Shown: in pieces, positions 11,222 to 21,651 of the stretch
How the letters are laid out: every line of letters starts with the position of its first letter
Numbering within the stretch: position 1 is the stretch's first letter
NCBI GenBank assembly: GCA_016858145.1
Contig: JAEHOE010000009.1
Location: 806,001-870,000 of the forward strand
DNA: 64,000 nt
Direction: 5' to 3'
DNA from: Edaphochlamys debaryana
Lineage: Eukaryota; Chlorophyta; Chlorophyceae; Chlamydomonadales
Translations under genes and position numbers: made by a program
Notes under the pieces: generated by a model
Database searches by the model: none
What the model was told of the DNA's origin: nothing
Seen by the model: the letters and a program-made list of their open reading frames with translations, nothing else

Positions 11222-13728
11222 ATGCCCAGCCCTCCCTTCGTTGTCACGCAGGCCTTCCCCCCACGCGGGATGGCATCTTCTTACGACAACGAGCCTTCCA
11301 GCCCGTCATCGCTGGGGTCAGGGGGCCTGCCGTCGCTCGCCTCCACCGGTTCACTGGACGATTTGCTGCTGTGCACGGAGGACGCAGCCGACTTCTTCGA
11401 TCAGGAGCCTGATCGAGAGGAGTATGGCCGCTTGGCAGAGCAGACTCAGGAGCTTGCCGGTTGCCTGCGGTTCGAGTTGCGGCCCGTGGAAGCGGCGCGC
11501 GCCACCGCGCCGGAGATAGCAGCAGCTATCAGGTATGCATTCGCCGCCAACAAACAAATAGCGGGGTCATAGGTTGGCGTGCGGCAGCTCGTTACCACCC
11601 TGCGCGCGATTCTCGTGCCCGCACAGAATCGCGGGTTGGCGCACCAACCGCGCTTTCGCCGCAGCTCAATACACTTGCTTCCATGGCATCGCTTGTGGCC
11701 GTTGCTGCTGCTGTCGTGATACCTTGCCCGTGCAGCTGCTGCGGGCGGGCTACTGCTTCACTGCGCCCTCCCGCGCCCCCGCCCACCGTGTGCCCGTGTG
11801 TTGTCCTTACCCAGGGACGACCTCCAAAAGCAGCACCAAGCGGCCCGGATGTTGACCGAATCTCCGCGGAACTGCGAGCGCGTCTCCGCCAGCTCGGGCG
11901 CCGCCTCGCTCGGGTCCATGCCGGCCGCCATGGATGCGGAGGGCGTGCCCTGCCATTCGCACCGCCGCTTGCCTCCCGCACACCGGGCAAGGGTGGTGGG
12001 CTGGATGCAACAGGTCCACACGGAGCTTGGTCTGCAGCTCTCGACGCTCTTTTCCGCCGTGTCCCTGCTGGACCGGTTCGCGGCCTGCGCCACGGTACGG
12101 CAAGCCACGATGGCCAGTGTCTGGGGGGCTGGGGTGGGCCGCAATCGCAACCATTATCAGGCCTCGAGCCTCCGGTATGCCAGCGCTTCATCCCGATTTG
12201 CTCTGTGCTTGGCCGCGTCTTACGGTGCCGCTGCGCGCTGGGTCCCTGCGCTCGAACCCGTCTGCTGCAGACACTCCCGCCGGACCACATGCTCCAACTG
12301 CTGGCCCTTTCGTGCATGTCGGTTGCCACCAAGTACAACGAGGTGAGCCACGTGGTCGTTGGCGGTTGGCGGTTGTATGGAGGCGATGCCGGGCAGGGGG
12401 AGGGCGGGTGTTGCGCTACTGGTTCAAGGCCGGGTAGTCTTCTGGGTCACAGGCCCCCCATCGGCGTCACTGCCCTACTGCCCCCAACACATTGCGCAGT
12501 ACGGCCGGTACGGCCGTGTCGGTTGCCGGCAAGCTCCGTATCCACGAGCATCTTCCGATCCTTGTCCGCTACCCGTGACCCGTGCGCCCCCAGGTCGCGC
12601 AGGTGCACCAGGGGTCCTGGCTGGACCTCGCCGTGGACACCTCTATGCAGCCCGCGCAACGGCTGTACGGGGTGAGCCGGGCTGACCGCCGCAGCCGTAG
12701 CCGTACGGCCGTGACGGTTTCTGCCGTACCCGGTCTTGCCGTGACGGCCGTACCGCCCGGTTTCATCGGTACGGATCGCGGCCCGACCCGGCCGTACGGC
12801 CTTCATTTGCCTTTCGTAATTGTATATTTGTATCAGCTTCCGCTGTCTGCCTGCTGCAGCGACAGCCCCTTTCTCGCGCTTCTCGTTGCTTATCCGTGTG
12901 CCTTGTCCTTATCGACCTCAGGGCCTGGACCTGCAGAGGATGGAGTGGCTGCTGCTGCAGACCACGGGCTGGTTGCTGCACACCCCCAACGCCTACACCT
13001 TCCTCGCCCACTACCTCGCCTGCCTGCCGCAAGAGGCGGCCGCGGAGGGCCCCATGTGCGGGGGCGGTACTGGCGCTGGCACGGATCACGGGCGCAAGCG
13101 CTGGTTGCCGGTGGCAGCCAAGGCCCTGGCCCTGGCGGTAAGTCTGGCAGGATGGGTTCTGGCGGCAATCTGGGCTGGGGCTGGTGATGTCTGAGCTTCA
13201 GTTAGTGCGCCAACACTATGTCAGTAGCAAGCAAGTCTGTAGCAGCAGATTGTGTGTGACGGGATGGCATGCCGAACTTGTGAACACTGCGGCCGCAACC
13301 GCCTCCGCACTCCTCCTGACGCCGTGCAGGAGATCTCGCTCATGTACGACAGCTTCCTGTCGTACGACCACAGCGCGGTCGCCATGGCCTGCGTCGCGCT
13401 GGCGGAGCAGCAGACCTGCGCCGCCGCCGCCGCCGCCTTCACTGCCGCCACTGCCGCCGCTGGCGGCGTCGGGCTCGTCAGCATCGGCGTCACTCCGCGG
13501 CGCGGCGTCGCCGCCAGCACCGTTGCTACGCTGGCGGTCGTGGCGACGTCGGGCCTTCCCATGAGCCGCCTGGCACGTGAGCTGGAGCCGTGTACGGCAG
13601 CCCTGGAGCGATGCCAGGAGCTCGTCCAGGCGCAGCTGGAGGCGGCGAACGCCGCCGCCGCCAGCGCCGCCTTCGACTACGGCGCCTATTGCGGCGATGA
13701 CGGAGGCTACGACGACATGGGCGCCTAA
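11222..13728 (+). CDS. D-type cyclin with LxCxE Rb-binding motif, 6 exons
   Basis: Exons: 11222-11532, 11815-12094, 12271-12342, 12594-12671, 12922-13137, 13330-13728. All phases agree, giving 451 aa. The first ATG of the open frame is at 11222; another at 11270 is possible. The N-terminal region has DDLLLCTEDAADFF, in which LLCTE fits LxCxE, the pocket-protein (Rb/MAT3) binding motif of D cyclins. The cyclin box follows: HRARVVGWMQQVHTELGL, LSTLFSAVSLLDRF, then LLALSCMSVATKYNE. The second cyclin fold includes LQRMEWLLLQTTGWLLHTPNAYTFL. The C-terminal part is Ala-rich, with Cys and acidic clusters, and ends GYDDMGA. Such cyclins activate a CDK that phosphorylates Rb at the G1 commitment step. 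Introns 3 and 4 are crowded with CCGTAC/GTACGG palindromes. Confidence 0.88.
12497..12805. repeat. CCGTAC/GTACGG palindrome cluster in cyclin introns 3-4
   Basis: Within introns 3 and 4 the short palindrome GGCCGTACGGCC and its partial forms (GCCGTAC, GTACGGC, GCCGTGACGG) recur many times, mainly at 12497-12540 and 12695-12805, skipping the intervening exon 4. This is a low-complexity expansion inside introns, with no sign of a mobile element. Confidence 0.5.
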
Positions 13729-16700
13729 GCGCGCAGCCCCAGGCCAGCTGGCCGAAGCTGCGCTTTGCTGCGCAAAGCCTGGCGGCGGCGGAATCTTGGT
13801 GTGCGCACGTCAGGGCGCGGCGCGCAAGCCGGTATCTTGCGCTGCTGTGGTGGCGGCGGCTGCAGAGCGGCGCACGGCTGCTTAGCGTCGAGAGCGGACG
13901 ACGGCGACACATCAAGATGAAGATATCACTGACAGCAGGATACGGGGCCGCGTCCTGTTTACTCGTGCTTTCCCGGTGTGCACCGCACGTCCTGGTACCG
14001 GATACGGATTACTAGCGCTGCGCCCGAAACAACGCTCCAACAACATTCGCTAGCCGCATCTCTCCTGCTTGGTCCACTTGGCCGAATACTTCACGATGGA
14101 TTCGTCGCAATGCTGGGGCGTTGCGAGGTGCGCACATTCAGGCAACAACGCGGAGAAGACATTTTAGAGCGCCATCACATGCTTATGCGGGGCGGGAGGA
14201 CGGGGGCGGTTTGTCCCTCGCCCCCGGCCCCGCTGGCGTAGAGAGAGCAGGCGAAGACCAGCTATCCCAGCTGCCAAGCCCTCCCTCTTGTATGGGAGCT
14301 TGGCGGCGAACCTTTTCGTAGGTAGGCAGGCACGGCTTAGGAAGGAAAGTAGGATGTCAGCGAGGTTGAATGCCTGTACGCCATGTTGTGCCATGTTGTG
14401 CCGTGCTGTGCTGTGCTGTGCTATGATGTGCTGCGCTTGTGTTGTGCTGCGCCGCGTTGCGTGCGCAAGACGAAGGGATTCTTTCTTCTTGGCAGGGGTG
14501 TGCGTGCTTTTTGCATCTTTGCACGCAATGTCGCAGCTCTTCACGTCGTGCATTGTGCGGGTTATGGGGGGTCACAGTCCTCAGACTTACGTGCGTCCAA
14601 ATGCGCATTTGTCTGCGTGCCCTTGCGCCGGCAAAGGCGGAGTTTTGTCTGCTCTTTGCTCTGGCAAGGGGAGCTCCTGTCCTGTCCGGTTTCTGTCCTG
14701 TCTTGGTCCGGTTCCTGTCCTGTCTTGGTCCGGTTCCTGTCCTGTCTTGGTCCGGTTTCTGTCCTGTGTGCCCGACGCCCTGGCCCCTGCCGCCCGTAGC
14801 GGCTCAGGGGCCAAGGCGAGGGCTGTGGGCCTAGTGCCAGTGGGCTATTGGCATTGACGGAGCAAGCTGGCTGCAGCAAAAGCAGGGAGAAGCAGGAAGG
14901 GAGGGCGACCCGTGGTCATTGCGCCTTTCACACCTGGGGCAATGGCTGGGGTGGGGGATGCATGTGTCATTCGGGAGGGCAGGACATAGGGGAGACGCAG
15001 TGCCAGAAGACCAGCGAGGTAACGACACAACCTCCGTACAGTACAGCTAGGTGTTGATGCAGCTTTGGCTTTGCTGGGGCTCCGAGCTGTTGTGTATTGA
15101 GGCGATTTAGACTGTCCTTTATGGATGTATACCGGCAGCTTGCTTGTTGCGAGCTGTGTGTTTCACCCCCGTGCGCGGGTGTTGGGGTTGATTTTCGAAT
15201 AGCCGGGCTTAGTACTCTTCACCCACCGCAGCTTAGCCCCTGATCGTCACGCGGCAACTGCGATCGCCAACACGTCCAGGCCGGCTGTCTGCGTGTCTTG
15301 CGTGGATTGCCCCCGCATGTGCGGATGGGCACGCAGTTGTGACAACCTCAGGCGCTTGGCGCGGGACTTCGGGGAAGGCTTGGGTTGTCCTAGGTAGATG
15401 GGTAGGTAGGGTTTAGGTAGGTAGTCTGTAGCTCGTGTGGGATTGATAGAGCTTGCACATGCCCCTCTTCGGGGCCAGGGCTCCCTTGCCTCGCTGCGCG
15501 CCGGCGGCATTGCTATGGGTGCAGAGAGGCGGGGTGGTTGTCACTAACGGTCACTAACGGCTGCTCACTTTGTGTGTCTTTAGGTAGGAGCGCCTTGCGA
15601 GTGGGGCCATTGGGTGGCAACATTTGGCGCTGTTGAGGCCGGGCGCGGCTTGCCGCCTGGCATATTAGCTTTAGGGGAAGGTGTAGAAGAGGTCAAGGCA
15701 GTTGGGCGGGCGGGGAACACCGATACTGTGATGCATCGTCGGCAATGTGCGGGGGAGCTTGGGAGCTGGGCCAAAGGTTATGCCAGGGACACGCGCCGCT
15801 GGGACACCATTGACCATGCGCGGGGTTAGCCTGGGTTAGGCCGCTTCCTCTGTGGGCTCCTCCTTAGAATGATGGCTTCAAGTTTGGGGACGAAATCCCA
15901 AAGGAGGGGTTGTATGGCAATGCTGAGCAAGAAAGGGGACTCATTCCGGGTGGGTCCGGCTTCCCTCGAACTTCAACACCTTTAGGCAACTTTGCGTTGC
16001 GGGGTGTACTGGTGGGGGAAAGCAAGCTGGTTTCGCAATTGTGGCCCCAAGCTGGATGGGGCCCTCCAGGCTGTCCCGATTGTGAACTCGGCACTCGCGC
16101 TCATTTGGGGTGAGGGTTAGGCTTGTAGAGGGAAGTCAGCGGTTAAAGAGTCTAGGGATGTGTGATGGGAGTCCGCGCTACGTGCAGCGTTGTGATAACC
16201 TGATCTCTTGTTGCGATGCTCCTCTTCATCGGTCGTCTTGGCCATGTTCCGGACCCGCCTAACGGCCGGCCGTTGTGCGTCTCTTGATACGCTGTGGCCA
16301 GCCAGGGGAGCAACTCTCTTGGGCTGATTTGTGACTCATTTCTAGGTAGGCAGGGCGGGCCCTTGCCGCCCGGTAACCCGCGCGAAGATGGTCAGGCGGG
16401 GGCAGTATTATCAATGAGCTGGGCGCCGGCGCAAATGTAGGGTGCCACCCACAAGGGGAGTGAGTAGGGGTCGTTGTGCAGGCCGCGAGGAGCCAGGAGG
16501 GTGTGCGGCGCTCTGAAGCGGTTTAGCCTGTCAAGTAAAGGCAAAACATGCGCAAGAGGCGTTCCGCGAAGTGCTTGGCTCACGTTCCGAGTTGTAGCGC
16601 TCATTAAGTGATAGGGTTGGTAGCGTAGGCAGCGGTTGGTAGGGGTTCACAAGAGCGTGTTGCGTGTGTATCGGGCGAGAGAGAAGCGGCGAAGCCAGGG

Positions 16701-17375
16701 CGGTGTTCAAGCCCTGCTAACGGGCTTGAGACGGCTTGAGTACGCCTTTGTACGCTGCGCGCCGTGGCACGTGCTAGCTTGAGCGGTAGGGGTAGCAGTA
16801 CGGGTTGATGTTAGCAATACGAGTAGAGGCTGCGTGGGGCTCGAATGCGGGGGACTGCACGCTTGCCAACCCCACCTGTGCCGGTGCGCACGCCCGGCGT
16901 GCGAACATGGATCAAGGGGCGGAGACGCCTCTCAGGCCTGCCATTGCCAGGGCGATCCTTGCGGTTCTGTTCATCGTGGGTTCCAGGGAAGACCTCGTGG
17001 TTATACCTTTAAGGCTAAGCTAAGCTACTACTACTAGCAGTGGTATTCCGTGAGGCGGCAGGGAGGCGTCTGGTCTGGAGGTGAGGGGCGGAACACCGGT
17101 GGGAGGCGGACGGAGGCGGGGGCGACCTATTTCTGAACGTGCTGCTCTGTGTGTCTGTCTCACGGCAGAGCGCCGCGTTTCCGTACATAGCGGTCTGTAG
17201 TAGGAGGCTGCGGAGTTGGTGGCTGTAACGCGGTGGCCGTATCTGCGTTGTACTCGTCCCGTTCAGTTTCGTGGACACCGTCCCGAACGCCCGATGCATC
17301 AGGCGCCCCTCGTCAGTCTGTCCCCTTCCGATTGTTCGGAAAGGAACCTGGATCTGCACTTTGCTGGCCTGCTTT
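13729..17375. other. Non-coding gap, 3' of the cyclin gene
   Basis: No open frame here has coding-like composition or joins to a neighbour in phase. GC content falls compared with the genes. It contains a TGTGC/TGCTG microsatellite around 14385-14450 and a 22-bp minisatellite at 14690-14767. I see no tRNA or rRNA. Confidence 0.45.
14690..14767 (+). repeat. 22-bp minisatellite, about 3.5 copies
   Basis: The unit TTCCTGTCCTGTCTTGGTCC plus GG is repeated head to tail, with only T/C variation at its third base. It lies in intergenic sequence. Confidence 0.85.
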
Positions 17376-17955
17376 CAGCGTTGCTATCTTCCCTGGGCCG
17401 AAGTGAGGGAGGTCCCGCACTCGGACCTCGGGTCCAAGCCCAAGAGTGCGAAAGCGGGCCGCACTTCGTGGCCCTTGGCGGCCCAAAACGTGCGACCGCA
17501 CTTGGCAAGCGCTTGCCGCCCAGAAGTGCGGGAGAGTGCGGTGGAGTGTAGCGGAGGGCGCGGCGTTCTGGAGGCCTGTTTCAAGCGGATGAGTCTGCCT
17601 GGCTCTCGCCCTAGTGCATGAGCTGATGTAGGCGGGCAACTGGGGGTCTTGAATTCCAGCAGCAACCCCGTAGTGTATGCTGCAAGTGCATGTGATGCGG
17701 GCTGGACGGTGGGGGTGGGAAGGGGAGTGCCTGCCCGGCTGGCCGCGCCCGTTCGGTGGGCCCCCCAGGGGTTGAGGGGCCCCCGCACCTGAGCCGCCAG
17801 AAGGCTCAAAAATGTGCCGGCGCGGGCCGCACTCGCAACCAAACTTTGCTACAAAAGTGCGGGAGCTTCCGCACATGAGGCTCTTTCCGTCACCGAAAGT
17901 GCGGGCCATCCATGGCCTCACTCCCCCGCACTTCCGCACTAAGATAGCAACACTG
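17376..17955 (+). mobile_element. Non-autonomous hAT-type element (MITE), copy 1, 580 bp
   Basis: The element begins CAGCGTTGCTATCTT and ends AAGATAGCAACACTG, an imperfect 15-bp terminal inverted repeat (one mismatch). The flanks carry a perfect 8-bp target duplication, CCTGCTTT, at 17368-17375 and 17956-17963. The 8-bp duplication and CAG(T/C)GTTGC termini are typical of the hAT superfamily. The interior has no transposase but many subterminal AGTGCGG/CCGCACTT motifs in both orientations, likely transposase binding sites. A second copy is at 25078. Confidence 0.9.
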
Positions 17956-19316
17956 CCTGCTTTTCGCGTTTCCCCTTCCCCCTTGCCGCGTCTCCCTGGA
18001 ACAGGGAGTCCCTGCGCCGTACCCAGCGTCGCGCAAGTCCGTCAGGGTGCGAGGCGGACGCCAGGACGACAGTCATCCGTCAACCCCATTCCCCCAACTG
18101 CCCAGTCAGGGCCTTAACCCCTAATTGCCGAACTGCGCCCAGGCCGGCCCGCTTGGCCGGACTGGCCAAGGCAGGCCTCTGCTAGACTCTTCGTAGTCAG
18201 CGACCGTACCCTCGGCTTATCGACCCGTCAAGTAACCTACGCCCTCGGCCGCGACGTCAGCCTGGGCGCCCAAGCCACCCAAGCAGGTATGCTTTCAGAC
18301 AACGTTGCCCGGGGCAGGCCCAAGCAGGGAGCGCCCATGTCCGGCGGGGGGGAAGGGGGGCGGGGCCGCATGCGTGGCCGGCACGGGTCAGCCATGCACG
18401 GAGGCACTGTGGACTGTGTATCGGTATCAGCCGCAAGGCAGTTCATCGGAGGGGTAAAGAGCTGGGGAAGAGGCCCTCATGGCTGTGCGTCTCTGTTCGC
18501 GGAACAGTGAGGATGGGTGAGGATGGGCACAAACGCGCCACTGATCGAGCTTCTGCCCGCATCCACTTGCGTCGGCTGCAGTGGCAACCGGCGTTCGAAG
18601 CTGCACCTTCGATCGATCAGTCTCGATCGTCCTGAGGCACGACAGGTGTGGCAACCAAGTTTCACATACGGCCACCCAAGCCCCAATCGTGCAGCCTGCA
18701 CACACACAAATGCGCTAGCGTTCGGCTAGGCATCACGTGGAGGTCCAGCGCGCGCTATCTGTAACCGCCGCGTGGCGTAGACGCGCGGTAGAGTGGCTCC
18801 TCGTGCCCAACCGATAGGCCTGGCGTCATAGTGAAAGAAGAACAGGAGGTGAGCATCGCGGAGGCCCGAACTCCCGCGATTGGGCGCGTCCCCGTTGGGC
18901 GCGCCTTTGGCGGCGACAAAGCGCGTTGGCGGTCCCTCTGTGTCCAGGGGCACTATAGCTGACTGGAATGCAGGTTTTGGCAGCTTGAGCCGGAGGAAAG
19001 CAAACACATGCCACTTGGCCACGATTGCAACAGTGCTTAGGACCCCGCGTTCGGTGGCTGAGAGTGAGCTGAGCGTACCGTTAAGCACCAGGCACCGTAT
19101 CGTCGTCGGTGCTTGCGCGCCTTCGTAAAATGTGTGTTTGTCGCGTTCTGCGTTGCAGGCTGGTACGCTCTTGGTAAAGAGTCAGGCCAGGGCCTACTTG
19201 AATGCTGGGCATCCGCCTGGGCCCTCTTCAACACCCCTGTGCGCGGGCAGTCGTCCCGGTGCCGGCATTTGCGCGGGCGGACTGACGGCCCTTTCGCCGG
19301 CACTTGAGCCAGACCT
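17956..19316. other. Non-coding gap upstream of the 19317 gene
   Basis: No convincing gene is visible. The promoter, 5' UTR or an unrecognised first exon of the gene at 19317 could lie here. The ATG at 19317 is preceded by an in-frame stop at 19305, with a possible acceptor AG just before 19311. Confidence 0.4.
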
Positions 19317-21651
19317 ATGGAGACATCAACGAGTTGCTTTGCGGCGGCCGCTGCACATGCGCCGTCGAAGGCGCCCCCCCGCCGTCAGAGCGCAGCGGCG
19401 CAGCCCAGCGTTGGCCATGCCCAGCCCCCGAACCACGCCTCAACGTTCGACACGTGTGCCTCGAGCACTCCGCACGCAGCCAGCTCGTGCATGATGCTGA
19501 CCACGCCGCCCATCCTCTCCTCGCGGGCAAACGCGTGGGCCCTGCAGAGCAGCGCAGCAAGCAGCTCCCTCCTGCCCTTCGTCGGCGGCGACGATCTGCT
19601 CGCGCTCGACTCCCTGGCGGATGCCTTGACGGCCGCCCGGGCTGCCGCCATCACATGTGCGAGCCGCGCCGCAGCGGGTTCAATCAAGAGCTGCAATGCG
19701 ACTGCAGCTGCGCCCGCGCTGCCGCCATCGGAAGGGACCCGGATGCTGGGCCGCACTTCAGCACCTACGCCCAGTGGCTCCCTCGTGATGCCACGTGGAC
19801 CAGACGCTGGTACTGCCGCCGTACCGAAACCCGTACTGATCCTGGCGGCTGCGGCTGCGGCTGCGGCGGCAGCAGCGGCCGCTGCGGCGGCCTCGGAGTC
19901 CCCCGCTGGCGCAGGCTTCAGCCCACGCAGCCCCTCGCCCAAGCTGCCGTGTCCCACGCCAGCATCACGGCTCTCCTCCTCCCTGGCCCCCGCCCCCGCC
20001 GCTCGCCAGCTCGTGCCGGCCTACAGCCCCGATTCCCACGCTGCCAGCACGTTTGGGACTGCCTCTGCAGCCAATTGCGCGGCTGCAGGGGGCCTCCGTG
20101 CGATCGACCTTGTGGCGGCGGATAGCGTGGGCGGTCGGTCCAAGCACTCGACCTCGGTCGAGGTCACGGTGAACGGCATGGCGGAGTGCCACACGCTGGG
20201 CCCGACCCAGATCGGCCCTGGCGTACGGCGATCTGCCGAGAACGAGATGATCCACGAGATCCGCGGGTCCGCCGCCAGCTCGCGGCTGAGGCTTTCCGCG
20301 CTTCTGTTTCGAGAGGACAACACGCTAGGGTTAATGCGGTGAGCGGAGAGGGCATATGGGCTCGATGCAGACGTATGGCGTGCGAACGCAGTTACGAGAG
20401 CTGCTGGGGGGAGGGCTTAAAGTGGGGCTTTAAGTCAAAGCCATGGCGGGGGCTTGGGGGACATAGGCCGGATGCGCAATCACACGTGTAGGCCACTGGG
20501 GCCCGGGCCGTGCTCGCGTCACCCGCCCACCCCTTGATCCTTCCCGCGATCCCCTTTCCCACAGATCCACGCACACCCTGACCTGCGCCGTTGACTCCGG
20601 GGGCAGCTCCGACTATGACCCCCTGTGCGGCCACACACCCGAAGCCCCGCACCGCCCGCGCTGGGCCTTCGACACCCCCGGTGACAGCGGCGACGGCAGC
20701 GATGGCGGCTTTCCTGGCACTGACGCTGGCGGCGCCGCCACTGACGGCGCTGGAGAGCAGGGCGTCGGCGGCGGCGGTCTGGGTGCGAGGACCGGCTTAG
20801 CCGGCTACGTCGACATGCCGGCCGAGCCCGCGGGCTCCCGCTCGCGAGCCTGTGTGTTAGGCTACGTGGCCTCAGCCCACGACAGCGCCGCCGCCGCCAG
20901 CAGCGGCGGCGGCGGCTGTCCGCTGTCGGTGACGTCACTGGCGGCGCTCCTGTCCGCGCGGACGGCGGCGCTGTCGTCCACCGTCAACCGCCCCGTCACG
21001 CCAGCGGCGGCGGCGGCAGGGCCCAGCCAGCGGCGGCTGGCAGCGCCGCACAAGGGCGACGCCGCCGCCGTCGTGGCGGCGGACGAGATGGACAACTGCT
21101 ACGGTTACGGCGCCCGTCCGTACGGCGGCTCCGACGGTGGCCGCATGTACGGCACGGGTCTCTCTGGCGGCTCCGACGATGCGATGGGCGCGGAGCCGCG
21201 CGGCGGTGCAGCGAACGGCGTCGAGTGGACTGGACGTACGGCTGCCGTACCCGTGTACTGCAGGAGCAGCGCTCCCATGGACGGAGCGGCGACGGGACCA
21301 GCCGGACCCCAGAACTGGGAGCGTGTCGTACAGACCCCGCCGCAGCCGCATATGCCGTACGACTGCCTGCCCCAGGACGAATGGACCTACGGTACGGCTC
21401 TGCCTGGGCCTGTCCTTCGGGGTCCCGGTCCACACGGGCCCTTGGGCCTGCCGCGGATCCGTACGACATCGGGCCGCAATGCAGCCTTTCATAGCCAGAA
21501 CGCTGGCATCTCAGCAGCCCTGGCCGCCGAGTCCATCACCGACGCTGCGGCGAGCAAGGCGCGAAAGGTGGACCGCAATAGGGCCGCACGGGAGCCGCCC
21601 CTGCTGCACCGCAGTGCGTGGCGGCGCTGGCTAACGTGTTTTGGGCGGTAA
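19317..21651 (+). CDS. Hypothetical low-complexity protein with Cys-Phe C-terminus, 2 exons
   Basis: Exons 19317-20338 and 20565-21651 join in phase across a GTGAGC...CCACAG intron and give 702 aa. I do not recognise the protein. It is rich in Ala, Ser, Pro and Gly, with a pure Ala run near residues 178-195. A more ordinary stretch follows (EVTVNGMAECHTLGPTQIG...ENEMIHEIRG, about residues 280-320). The second exon is Gly/Asp-rich, then has repeated Tyr-Gly (NCYGYGARPYGGS). The C-terminus RSAWRRWLTCFGR, basic/aromatic with a Cys-Phe, resembles the end of the 47304 gene. Upstream exons are possible. The in-phase intron and intact frame argue for a real gene. Confidence 0.6.

Noticed and set aside
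14385..14450. TGTGC/TGCTG-rich stretch as a structured RNA or coding repeat
   Set aside because: A plain microsatellite with no conserved stem pattern or open frame of note.
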